DNA of 47,604 bases from Clostridia bacterium. Its GTDB lineage: Bacteria; Bacillota; Clostridia; Oscillospirales; CAG-272. The translations under genes and the position numbers were made by a program. The first letter of the stretch is position 1. Each line of letters opens with the position of its first letter. The notes beneath the pieces are model-generated. The model made no database searches and had not been told where the DNA came from. It was given only the letters and a program-made list of their open reading frames with translations. The DNA lies in assembly GCA_017453325.1 (NCBI GenBank), contig JAFTKK010000030.1:1-47604 (forward strand). The letters run 5' to 3'. This document shows, piece by piece, positions 25,135 through 32,831 of the stretch.

Positions 25135-26529
25135 TCACGGGGTCATTTGCCAAACGGCGGTACGGTAGGTGGTGTCAATGGGAGAATCTGCAAGGATATA
25201 TTGTAGCCCCCCGTCTGCAATGCCCAAAAAACCGTAGATCGAGGCCGTTCCCGACAGCCCCACGGCCAGATGAACGGTCTGAGACGCACCGCCCGAAAGC
25301 GGAATGCGGCTGATGGAATTGCCCGAATGATAGTAAAGGTAACCGTCGTGTACAATAAGATCGGAATAGCAATCGGTGTAAAAGCGATTTCCCTGTGCCA
25401 CCCAATAACCACCCCTCACGTCGGCAAAATGCGCCATAGCGGTAATAGAGGTGCCCGACAGGATCTCGCCGCGCACGCCGCCCGACATATCCTGCACCGC
25501 AGCCACGCAGTAATATACGTCTCCCTGCTTCAAAATCGGGGTCTGCGCGCCTCTGAAGGCGGCTTGGTCATAGGTGGGATCTTGTGCCGATACGGCAGCT
25601 GCCCATTCGCGATGGCGGTCTACCAGGGGGAGATCGGCATCAATGGCGGTCAAGCCCGCGTCACTCTGCAAAAAGTAGGTGTAGCAAGCCTGCGTCGGCA
25701 GCGTCGCAACGTCATCCCACGTCACGTCAACGTGGTACCACGCGCCATCGATCTTCACCAGATTCCACGCGTGCATCATGGTGTCGCTGGTCACGGGGGT
25801 GCACTCCAATCCAAGCTCGCGCGCCGCGGCAATGAGCCCCAGCATATAAGCCTGACACACTCCCTTGCCCTGTGTGAAAAGGGTGTGGGCGTCACGAATG
25901 GAAAGCTCGGTGTCGTAGGTATAATTGGCCACGAAGTAATCGTGCAGATATAGGATCTTATCAAACTCACTTCCATCTATCGGCGCCCCCGCCACGATCG
26001 CGTCAAGGGCTGCGCGGTACTCCGCGCGCTTGGTCTCCAGCTCGCTCGGTGTGCAGGTATATTTCGGCGTAAGTGCCGTCACCCGATCCCCCACAAAGGT
26101 CATTTCATACTGAGATTGCAGATAAAACAGCTCCGGCTCCGAATAGATCAGCGACGCCATGGCATTTTTTACCTCTGCCTTGGTAGCGGATGCTGCGGAA
26201 AGATCAATGGTGGGCTGCATGGCAAGAAGCCCCGTGCGCAAGGCCTCCTGCACGGAAACGTTAACGCTTTCGCCGGGGCGATAATCGGAATAATTGCCGT
26301 TGGGGTCATAGGGCGAGCTGGGCGTTTGGTTCTCTCCCCCATTCCCCGTATCGGGATCTTCCGGATGCGGCTCAAAGGGCACGATCATTTGTTCAAAGCG
26401 ATCCAGCGCACCACTCAGATAAGCGGTCGCATCGGAGATCAGATCAAGCTTTTCGTATCGCCAAACGCAAAATGAGAACAGCAGCACCGAAAGCAATATG
26501 GCTGCTATCGCACGCGAAAAGCCCTTCAT
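25135..26529 (-). CDS. Secreted or membrane-anchored transglutaminase-like protein
   Basis: This 464-residue protein has an N-terminal hydrophobic segment (about residues 6-23; signal peptide or anchor) and a Pro/Asn-rich linker (about 52-85). A transglutaminase-like core carries the Cys225-His253-Asp268 triad ('GKGVCQAYML', 'MMHAWNLVKI', 'YHVDVTWDD'). The C-terminal ~170 residues contain short YWV/YLY-type repeats like a beta-propeller ('DGYLYYHSGNSISRIPL'). Such cores act as proteases or crosslinking enzymes on the cell surface; the target is unknown. GGGGAG lies 6 nt before the ATG, and a consensus promoter sits at 26568-26596. Confidence 0.88.
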   Translation of the reverse strand: MKGFSRAIAAILLSVLLFSFCVWRYEKLDLISDATAYLSGALDRFEQMIVPFEPHPEDPDTGNGGENQTPSSPYDPNGNYSDYRPGESVNVSVQEALRTGLLAMQPTIDLSAASATKAEVKNAMASLIYSEPELFYLQSQYEMTFVGDRVTALTPKYTCTPSELETKRAEYRAALDAIVAGAPIDGSEFDKILYLHDYFVANYTYDTELSIRDAHTLFTQGKGVCQAYMLGLIAAARELGLECTPVTSDTMMHAWNLVKIDGAWYHVDVTWDDVATLPTQACYTYFLQSDAGLTAIDADLPLVDRHREWAAAVSAQDPTYDQAAFRGAQTPILKQGDVYYCVAAVQDMSGGVRGEILSGTSITAMAHFADVRGGYWVAQGNRFYTDCYSDLIVHDGYLYYHSGNSISRIPLSGGASQTVHLAVGLSGTASIYGFLGIADGGLQYILADSPIDTTYRTAVWQMTP

Positions 26530-26567
26530 ACGTATCTCCCCTTTCTTTGCGTAAAATTACCACTATT

Positions 26568-26596
26568 ATTATAGCGGCTTTCTCTTAGAATGTCAA
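26568..26596 (-). promoter_or_regulatory. Promoter of the transglutaminase-like gene
   Basis: On the minus strand, TTGACA (26591-26596), a 17-bp spacer and TATAAT (26568-26573): a fully consensus sigma-A promoter. Confidence 0.9.
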
Positions 26597-26606
26597 CCTC
26601 GCCAAT

Positions 26607-26653
26607 AAAAAACGCGCAACAAAGCTCACCGAACATCGGTTGCCGTGTTGCAC
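26607..26653 (-). terminator. Terminator after the prfB transcript
   Basis: On the minus strand a nested hairpin (outer arms with GCAACA/TGTTGC, inner arms ACCGA/TCGGT) is followed by six T at 26607-26612. Confidence 0.75.
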
Positions 26654-26662
26654 GTCTTTCTC

Positions 26663-27049
26663 TTACAGGAAATCAGCCTCGCTGGCCTCTTCGTCACGCA
26701 AAATCACGGGACGGTGGGAAGGAGCGTTGGTGACCTCGCCCACACGCGACCCGCCAAGCACGTGGCGCATCCGACGGTCGGCCACTTGTGCCATTTCGGC
26801 ATCAAACAGCTCCTCATCGCACGCCGCCGTTTCCTGTACAAGGCGCTCCCCTTCGGTATCGGGCGCAAACACGTCCGCGAGCAAAAGTCCCGTGCCGGCA
26901 GCAGCACCCATGGCCGCCACCAAGGCCAAAATCGCTTGTGAAAGGCTTTTTTTACGGATAGCGAGCCCGATGAGTGAGATCGCCGTCACCAATGCGGCAA
27001 AAATGCCGCAAAGCCCCGCCGCTTGCTTTAGCTGCTTGCTTTTCTTCAT
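26663..27049 (-). CDS. Hypothetical two-helix membrane protein
   Basis: This 128-residue protein is not recognised. It has two hydrophobic segments (about residues 10-30 and 37-60) and then a charged, acidic cytoplasmic tail ('DEELFDAEMAQVADRRMRH' and onward). The tail contains 'HVLGGSRVGEVTNAPSHRP', reminiscent of a short conserved motif. AAGGAGGG lies 7 nt before the ATG. It begins 17 nt after prfB in the same direction and shares its terminator, so the two probably form an operon. Confidence 0.75.
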   Translation of the reverse strand: MKKSKQLKQAAGLCGIFAALVTAISLIGLAIRKKSLSQAILALVAAMGAAAGTGLLLADVFAPDTEGERLVQETAACDEELFDAEMAQVADRRMRHVLGGSRVGEVTNAPSHRPVILRDEEASEADFL

Positions 27050-27066
27050 CAAAAAGCCCTCCTTGA

Positions 27067-28173
27067 TTACTGCCCTGCGTTCATTTTGAGATAGGCGTTA
27101 ATAAAGCCGTCAATATCGCCGTCCATCACAGCACCGATATTGCCGTTTTCAAAGCCCGTTCTGGTGTCTTTTGCCAGCGTATAAGGCATAAAAACGTAGG
27201 ATCGGATCTGCGAGCCCCACTCAATGTTTACCTTATTGCCTTGAATTTCCTCAATGGTATCAAGACGCTCGCGCAGCTTGATCTCCATGAGCTTGGCCTT
27301 CAGCATCTTCATGGCCGTTTCCTTGTTTTGCAGCTGGCTGCGCTCGGTCTGGCAGCCCACCACAATGCCCGTGGGCTTGTGCAGAATGCGGATCGCAGAG
27401 TCGGTCTTGTTGATGTGCTGACCGCCCGCACCGCTCGAACGGTGCGCCGTAACCTCAATATCCTCATCGCGGATCTCAACAGCATCCACGTCGTCAAACT
27501 CGGGCATAACCTCAATGGAAGCAAAGGAGGTCTGACGTCTGCCTGCGGCGTCAAAGGGGGAGACACGCACCAGACGGTGCACGCCGTTTTCGCTCTTGAG
27601 ATAGCCGTAAGCATTGTTGCCCTCTACCATAATGGTAGCACTCTTGATGCCCGCCATGTCGCCGTCCAGCCAGTCAACCAGCTTATATTTAAAGCCCTTG
27701 CGCTCAGCCCAACGCGTGATCATACGGTACAGCATCTGTGCCCAATCCTGCGCCTCGGTACCGCCGGCACCGGGATGGAAGGAAACGATGGCGTTGCTGC
27801 GATCGTACTCGCCGTTGAGAAGCACCTCCATGCGCTGAGTGTCCTCCTCGGCAACAATGGCGGCAAGCTCGCCCTCGACCTCCTCCACGCAGCTCTCGTC
27901 CTCGGCCTCAATGGCGATCTCGGCGAGGGCAATGGCGTCCTCAAGACGGGTGCAAAGCGCCTCGTATTCCGCAATCGTATCCTTGCTTTGCTTCAGCTCC
28001 TGCAACACCTTAGAAGAATTGGGGTCGGACCAGAAGCTGGGATCTGCCGTCTTCTGCTCAAGCTCAGCCACGCGTGCGGCAAGATCCTCCACACGCAGCG
28101 CCTGCCCGAGATCCGCCAATTTTTCACGCATATCAATCAGCTCATGTCTTGCGTTTTCCAGTGCAATAATCAA
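27067..28173 (-). CDS. prfB: Peptide chain release factor 2
   Basis: RF2 recognises UGA and UAA stop codons and triggers peptide release. It has 'HPGAGGTEAQDW', the catalytic GGQ in 'HRSSGAGGQHINKTDSA' and 'CQTERSQLQNKETAMKML'. The length of about 368 residues is normal. The usual programmed +1 frameshift (CTT TGA C near codon 25) is absent: the frame reads '...LADLGQALRVEDLAA' without an internal stop, so the autoregulatory frameshift is missing. The best start is TTG at 28173, 6 nt after GGGAGG (28180-28185); a GTG seven codons upstream overlaps the ribosome site. Confidence 0.95.
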   Translation of the reverse strand: MIIALENARHELIDMREKLADLGQALRVEDLAARVAELEQKTADPSFWSDPNSSKVLQELKQSKDTIAEYEALCTRLEDAIALAEIAIEAEDESCVEEVEGELAAIVAEEDTQRMEVLLNGEYDRSNAIVSFHPGAGGTEAQDWAQMLYRMITRWAERKGFKYKLVDWLDGDMAGIKSATIMVEGNNAYGYLKSENGVHRLVRVSPFDAAGRRQTSFASIEVMPEFDDVDAVEIRDEDIEVTAHRSSGAGGQHINKTDSAIRILHKPTGIVVGCQTERSQLQNKETAMKMLKAKLMEIKLRERLDTIEEIQGNKVNIEWGSQIRSYVFMPYTLAKDTRTGFENGNIGAVMDGDIDGFINAYLKMNAGQ

Positions 28174-28226
28174 ACAATACCTCCCGCCGCACACGCGACT
28201 TTTTCAGAATGCAATAGTTATTTTAT

Positions 28227-28256
28227 ATTATACCATATTTTAGTGGGGTTTTGCAA
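28227..28256 (-). promoter_or_regulatory. Promoter of prfB
   Basis: On the minus strand, -35 TTGCAA (28251-28256), an 18-bp spacer and -10 TATAAT (28227-28232). Confidence 0.82.
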
Positions 28257-28270
28257 GGGGGCTTGGCGTG

Positions 28271-28312
28271 AAAACAAAAGAAATCCGCCAAAATGCGGAT
28301 TTCTTTTGTTTT
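28271..28312 (-). terminator. Terminator of serC-serA
   Basis: A perfect 18-bp stem (28271-28288 with 28295-28312) and 6-nt loop begins 4 nt beyond the serA stop codon. Confidence 0.92.
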
Positions 28313-28316
28313 TTCA

Positions 28317-29483
28317 TCAAAAACGAATGGTTCGCACGCGACGCACGCCCTCAAGCGCGGCAATGTCGCGCTCCACCTTTTCGGTAATGGGATCGTTTGC
28401 CTCGAGAATGGTATATGCGTTCTCGCCCTTGGATTTGTTCAGCATATTTTCGATGTTGATGCCGTCCTTGGCCATCACGGTAGAGATGTTCGCGAGCACG
28501 GCAGGTACGTTTGCGTGCAGCACGCATACGCGCGAGGTCGCAGAAACGGGCATGTTGGCAGCGGGATAATTCACGCTGTTGCGGATATTGCCGTAACGGA
28601 TATATTCGTCAAGCTCCTCGGCAGCCATCACGGCGCAGTTCTCCTCGGCCTCCTCGGTAGAGCCGCCAAGGTGAGGGATCACCACCACGCCGGGGATCGC
28701 CACGGTCTCCTCGGTCGGGAAGTCGGTCACGTAAGCAGAAACCGCACCGTCAGCCATTGCTGCGGCAAGATCATCCGCCTTCACCAACTCGGCGCGTGCG
28801 AGATTGATGATCTTCACGCCCTTTTTCATGGTGGCAATGGTGTTTTTGTTGATCATGCCCGTGGTGGTCTCGGTTGCGGGCACGTGCAGGGTGATATAAT
28901 CGGCGGCAGCATATACCTCTTCGTAGGTCGCTGCCTTCACAATGTGATGGTCAAGGTTCCACGCACCCGCCACGGAAAGGTAGGGGTCGCAGCCAACCAC
29001 CGTCATGCCCAGCTTCACGGCTGCGTTTGCGACCAAACCGCCGATCGCACCAAGGCCGATTACGCCAAGCGTTTTGCCGCGCAGCTCGGTACCGCCAAAC
29101 TGTGCCTTACCTGCCTCTACCTGCTTGGCAACGTCATTGGTGCCGGCCAGCGATCTTGCCCAGTTGACACCGCCCACGATATCGCGGGAAGCAAGCAGCA
29201 GCGCGCAGATCGCAAGCTCCTTTACGCCATTGGCGTTCGCACCGGGGGTATTGAATACCACAACACCCTCCTCGGCGCAGCGTGCCACGGGAATGTTATT
29301 GACACCGGCACCCGCGCGTGCAATGGCAAGCAGCTCGGGGTTGAAGGTCATGTCGTGAAGCTTGGCGGAGCGCACCATCACACCGACAGGCGCCTCCACA
29401 TCGGCGCCGCAGGTGTAAAGTGCAGGATCAAGACGGTCGGTGCCGATCTTAGCAATTTTATTCATCAAAAGAATGTTGTTCAT
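28317..29483 (-). CDS. serA: Phosphoglycerate dehydrogenase (with ACT domain)
   Basis: It oxidises 3-phosphoglycerate to 3-phosphohydroxypyruvate with NAD+, the first step of serine synthesis. This D-isomer 2-hydroxyacid dehydrogenase has the Rossmann motif 'GVIGLGAIGGLVAN' and catalytic Arg and His in 'NLARAEL' and 'PHLGGSTEEAEENC'. A C-terminal ACT domain (about residues 318-388, 'VCVLHANVPAVLANISTVM') suggests feedback control, probably by serine. At 388 residues it is the short form. AAAGGA lies 7 nt before the ATG. It follows serC by 12 nt. Confidence 0.96.
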   Translation of the reverse strand: MNNILLMNKIAKIGTDRLDPALYTCGADVEAPVGVMVRSAKLHDMTFNPELLAIARAGAGVNNIPVARCAEEGVVVFNTPGANANGVKELAICALLLASRDIVGGVNWARSLAGTNDVAKQVEAGKAQFGGTELRGKTLGVIGLGAIGGLVANAAVKLGMTVVGCDPYLSVAGAWNLDHHIVKAATYEEVYAAADYITLHVPATETTTGMINKNTIATMKKGVKIINLARAELVKADDLAAAMADGAVSAYVTDFPTEETVAIPGVVVIPHLGGSTEEAEENCAVMAAEELDEYIRYGNIRNSVNYPAANMPVSATSRVCVLHANVPAVLANISTVMAKDGINIENMLNKSKGENAYTILEANDPITEKVERDIAALEGVRRVRTIRF

Positions 29484-29495
29484 GGTTGGTTCCTT

Positions 29496-30587
29496 TCAGG
29501 CTTTAGGGTTTTGGGCGGCAAACTCTTTCATAAATGCCACCAGCTTGTCAACGCCCTCAGCGGGCATTGCGTTGTAGATCGAGGCGCGCATACCGCCAAC
29601 GGAACGGTGACCCTTGAGGTTCTTCAAACCCGCAGCAGCAGCCTCCTTGGCGAATTTCTTGTCAAGCTCGGCATCACCCGTCACAAAGGTCACGTTCATC
29701 ATCGAGCGGCTATCCTTTTTCACGGGAGCGATGTAGTAGCTCTGGCTGTCAAGATAATCGTAAAGCACGGCAGCCTTCTTTTCATTGTACTTCTTCATTT
29801 CCGAAAGACCGCCGATCGAGAGCAGCCATTCGTAGACCAGCTTCGCCATGTAGATGGTATAGCAGGGGGGCGTGTTATACATAGAGCCGTTCTCTGCCAT
29901 GATCTTCCACTCCAGCATCGTGGGCATCTTGGGATCGGCATACTCAAGCAGATCCTCACGCACGATCACGATGGTAAGACCCGCAGGCGCCATGTTCTTC
30001 TGCGCACCGGCATAGATCACGCCGAAGCGGCTGACGTCCACAGGCTCGGACAGGATGCAGGAGGACATATCGGCCACCAGCGGAATATCACCCGTATCGG
30101 GAATATCGGCATACTTGGTGCCGTAAATGGTGTTGTTGTAGCAGATATGCACGTAGGAGGCATCGGGACGGAACATCTCACGCGTGAGGGCGGGGATGTG
30201 GTCAAAATTATCCTCCTTGGTAGTGGCAGCACAGACGACATCGTAGCCCATCTTTTGTGCCTCCTTGTAGGCCTTACCGGAAAACTGACCCGATACCACG
30301 TAATCTGCCTTGCCCGTGCGGCCGATGAGATTGAGGGGCACAGCGGCAAACTGGGTGGAAGCACCGCCCTGCAGGAAAAGTACCTTATAGTTGTCGGGAA
30401 TGTTCATCAGCTCGCGCAGCATACGCTCCGCATCCGCAATAATAGCCTCATAGTCGGGGGATCTGTGGGACATTTCCATCACAGACATACCGGAATTGCC
30501 GTATGTAATCAGCTCTGCCGCTGCTTTTTCAAGCACGGGCAGGGGAAGCATGGAAGGACCTGCGGAAAAATTATAAACTCTGTTCAT
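29496..30587 (-). CDS. serC: Phosphoserine aminotransferase
   Basis: It converts 3-phosphohydroxypyruvate and glutamate to phosphoserine, the second step of serine synthesis. The PLP-dependent enzyme has 'YNFSAGPSMLPLPVLEKA', 'FLQGGASTQFAAVPLN', 'DMSSCILSEPVDVSRFG' and the PLP lysine in 'YAGAQKNMAPAG'. At 363 residues it is normal length. The start 'MNRVYNFSAGP' is 5 nt after GGAGG; an upstream Met overlaps that region. It is first in the serC-serA operon, downstream of a consensus promoter and a 24-bp palindrome. Confidence 0.97.
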   Translation of the reverse strand: MNRVYNFSAGPSMLPLPVLEKAAAELITYGNSGMSVMEMSHRSPDYEAIIADAERMLRELMNIPDNYKVLFLQGGASTQFAAVPLNLIGRTGKADYVVSGQFSGKAYKEAQKMGYDVVCAATTKEDNFDHIPALTREMFRPDASYVHICYNNTIYGTKYADIPDTGDIPLVADMSSCILSEPVDVSRFGVIYAGAQKNMAPAGLTIVIVREDLLEYADPKMPTMLEWKIMAENGSMYNTPPCYTIYMAKLVYEWLLSIGGLSEMKKYNEKKAAVLYDYLDSQSYYIAPVKKDSRSMMNVTFVTGDAELDKKFAKEAAAAGLKNLKGHRSVGGMRASIYNAMPAEGVDKLVAFMKEFAAQNPKA

Positions 30588-30644
30588 AAAAACCTCCGAG
30601 AAAACGCCGATCAAAGATCGGTTTATAATAAAAGATTAAATTTC

Positions 30645-30673
30645 ATTATATACTTTTCTTTTGGCTCTGTCAA
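30645..30673 (-). promoter_or_regulatory. Promoter of serC-serA
   Basis: On the minus strand, TTGACA (30668-30673), a 17-bp spacer and TATAAT (30645-30650): a full consensus. The leader holds a small hairpin, CCGATC/GATCGG (30607-30621). Confidence 0.9.
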
Positions 30674-30675
30674 GA

Positions 30676-30699
30676 GATTTGACAAATATTTGTCAAATC
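30676..30699. promoter_or_regulatory. 24-bp perfect palindrome, candidate operator
   Basis: A perfect 24-bp palindrome (half-site GATTTGACAAAT) ends 2 bp upstream of the serC -35 box. The size and position fit a dimeric regulator binding site. It lies between serC and spoVT and could affect either gene. Confidence 0.7.
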
Positions 30700-30783
30700 A
30701 TCAAAATAAGTATTATACGTTAGATACAAAAACATTTGATATAACGCATATCACAAAAAACAAATCTAAAAATAACGCAGTAT

Positions 30784-30841
30784 AAATCTCCTTGTTTTGC
30801 AAATAATAGTATCACCCTACTATTTGAAAACAAGGAGATTT
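30784..30841 (+). promoter_or_regulatory. Hairpin enclosing the spoVT ribosome-binding site
   Basis: A perfect 15-bp outer stem (30784-30798 with 30827-30841) continues into an inner stem, CAAA/TTTG and TAGTA/TACTA, with loop 30812-30817. The 3' arm contains AAGGAG, the spoVT ribosome site, and is followed by more T. It could hide the ribosome site, act as an attenuator, or be an operator in DNA. Confidence 0.75.
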
Positions 30842-30847
30842 TTATAT

Positions 30848-31402
30848 ATGAAAGCCACAGGAATTGTGAGAAGAATCGACGACCTCGGGCGTGTCGTCAT
30901 CCCCAAGGAAATCCGCCGCACAATGCGAATTCGCGAGGGAGATCCTCTGGAAATTTTTACAGACCGCGAGGGCGAGGTCATTTTTAAAAAATATTCTCCC
31001 ATCGGTGAGCTCTCCGCATTCGCGGGCGAATACGCCGAAACTCTGCACAAAACCTGCTCCCTTTCCGTCGTGATCTGCGACAGAGACGCCGTCATCGCCA
31101 CGGCAGGACTGCCGCGCAAGGAATACGGTGAAAAAACGCTCTCCGAGGCGCTGGAAAAGGTCATAGAAACCCGTTCGCTTTATGTCTGGAGAGAGGGCAT
31201 GGAGCGCATTCCCGCCATCGCGGAGGGAGGCAGCCATACCGTTTCCTGCGCCATGCCGATCTTAGCTGAGGGAGACATTGTCGGATGCGTGGTTTCGCTC
31301 AGTAAGGATGAAAAAAACGAGCGCGCAACGCCGGTATCCGACGTGGAAAGCAAGCTGATCCAAACTGCCGCAGGCTTTCTTGGCAGGCAGCTCGAATCCT
31401 GA
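30848..31402 (+). CDS. spoVT: Stage V sporulation protein T (AbrB-like regulator)
   Basis: SpoVT is a DNA-binding regulator of forespore genes under sigma-G in spore formers. The N-terminal ~50 residues form a swapped-hairpin AbrB domain ('MKATGIVRRIDDLGRVVIPK', 'RIREGDPLEIF'). The rest is a GAF-like domain ('SLSVVICDRDAVIATAGLPR', 'PILAEGDIVGCVVSL'). At 184 residues it matches the family (178 in B. subtilis). The start is the Met of 'MKATGIV'; an upstream Met lies inside the leader hairpin. The AAGGAG site is buried in a long hairpin. Confidence 0.95.
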   Translation: MKATGIVRRIDDLGRVVIPKEIRRTMRIREGDPLEIFTDREGEVIFKKYSPIGELSAFAGEYAETLHKTCSLSVVICDRDAVIATAGLPRKEYGEKTLSEALEKVIETRSLYVWREGMERIPAIAEGGSHTVSCAMPILAEGDIVGCVVSLSKDEKNERATPVSDVESKLIQTAAGFLGRQLES

Positions 31403-31411
31403 AACAAAATC

Positions 31412-31451
31412 AAAAATGCCGATCCCGCCAAGGTGCGGGGTCGGCATTTTT
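31412..31451. terminator. Bidirectional terminator between spoVT and the ligase gene
   Basis: An approximately 17-bp stem (31412-31428 with 31435-31451, one T-G pair) and 6-nt loop with A and T flanks lies between convergent genes. Confidence 0.9.
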
Positions 31452-31498
31452 ATACGCTCGTCGTCACGGGTATAGCCGAAGAGAGCTTGCGTGTTCGG

Positions 31499-32815
31499 CT
31501 ATTGCGGCGTACTCTGCTCCAAGTGATTTTCAAGCGCCACAAAAAGCGTCACCGCCAAAAAAGCATAGGGAACGGGGCAAAATTCTCCGGGATTCACCAT
31601 CGACATCAGAAGAAGCCCCAGATAGCAAAGCGCGAAAAACACCTCACGTTCGCCGCGCACGCGCCAAGCAAGGCAAAATCTGGTATAAAGCTGATAGCTC
31701 CACGCCAAAATACCGCAAAGGCCAAGACCGCCCACCACCTGTGCCACAAAAACGTGGTACCAATTGATCGTACCCTGCTTTCCGAGGTAAAGGTCTGCAT
31801 TTCCGCGATAGCCGATGCCGCTGCCAAACAGCGGATTGCGGCAAAAGTCCTCAAAGCCGCGCAGCAGCATATTAAATCTGGTCTCGTCGGTGCTGACAAG
31901 CGCAAACGCATCGCCGTTTGCCGCCAAGAACCAAAGCAAATATCCCACACCAAGCAGGGCCAAAAGGAAGTAAAAACGGTTCCATATCCGCGCAAGATAC
32001 TCTTTTTCCTGCAGCCACGCCACCAGGCAGCAAACGAGCAGCTCCACGCCAACGAATATCTGTCCGCCGCGTGACCCGATCAGCATCACGGCGGCAAACA
32101 TCAGAGCCGCTATCATATAATGCGGCAGGCCGCGTCGTTTTTGTGCAAATGCCGCAGGCATAGCGATCATCAGCATGGTAGAGATATTGTTGCTCCATTG
32201 CGGCACGTGTGCAATGTATAGCACACCGTTTTCCAAAATCAGCGGCATCACGTGCCAAAAAACGACCGCCATTGCCACCACGCCCCACCAGAGCAGATCC
32301 TGCTTCAGCGCCTCGCGAGACTCGCGCGCTTCAAGCTCCCTTTTCATGATCCAATATGAGAGCACCAAGCCGGGGCCAAGCCCCGCCATAAAGACCAGCG
32401 AGGCAGGTCGGAAATAATCGGCGGGCGAGATCATGCCCACACCGCCAAGCAAGGTCGCCGCGCTGACCGCCAGCAACGGCGGTAACGTCATGCCGCGCCG
32501 GGCGCGCGGCCCAAGGCGCCACAGATGCACCGCCATGGCAATCACAACGATGGGAAGGAGCCAAATGTACCCGATAAACACCGAAAAGGAATCGTAGCAA
32601 AAGATCAGCAACAGGGTCAGATGCAAAAAGGGCAAGGTCAGATAACGCGCATGGCTTTGCGTCAGCAAACCGACGCAAAGCAGCAGCAACAACGCCACAA
32701 CAAAGGGGGCGAGCCTTTCGGTCTCGCCCCCCGTCAGAACCGCAACGAGAAACACCAAAAGGCTGAGTAGCAGTCGGTAAAGCCCCTCTTTGTATTTCAT
32801 CAAAGCAGCTCTCAT
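31499..32815 (-). CDS. O-antigen ligase/Wzy-like polysaccharide membrane protein
   Basis: This roughly 438-residue protein has about ten hydrophobic segments and one longer soluble loop in the C-terminal half ('ETRFNMLLRGFEDFCRNP', 'LFGSGIGYRGN'). That loop and the 'NPLFGSGIG' signature are typical of the O-antigen ligase / Wzy superfamily, which polymerises or attaches lipid-linked polysaccharide units outside the membrane. The start 'MRAALMKYKEG' is 7 nt after GAGGGG; upstream Mets lack such a site. It follows the Wzz-tyrosine kinase gene by 16 nt and is the last gene of the exopolysaccharide cluster. Confidence 0.85.
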   Translation of the reverse strand: MRAALMKYKEGLYRLLLSLLVFLVAVLTGGETERLAPFVVALLLLLCVGLLTQSHARYLTLPFLHLTLLLIFCYDSFSVFIGYIWLLPIVVIAMAVHLWRLGPRARRGMTLPPLLAVSAATLLGGVGMISPADYFRPASLVFMAGLGPGLVLSYWIMKRELEARESREALKQDLLWWGVVAMAVVFWHVMPLILENGVLYIAHVPQWSNNISTMLMIAMPAAFAQKRRGLPHYMIAALMFAAVMLIGSRGGQIFVGVELLVCCLVAWLQEKEYLARIWNRFYFLLALLGVGYLLWFLAANGDAFALVSTDETRFNMLLRGFEDFCRNPLFGSGIGYRGNADLYLGKQGTINWYHVFVAQVVGGLGLCGILAWSYQLYTRFCLAWRVRGEREVFFALCYLGLLLMSMVNPGEFCPVPYAFLAVTLFVALENHLEQSTPQ

Positions 32816-32831
32816 GTTTGTTCCCCTCGGA

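Noticed and set aside
30784-30841. The spoVT leader hairpin as a plain terminator for an upstream transcript
   Set aside because: No plus-strand gene lies upstream to be terminated (serC reads the other way), and the spoVT ribosome site is inside the stem; a regulatory role fits better, although attenuation cannot be excluded.
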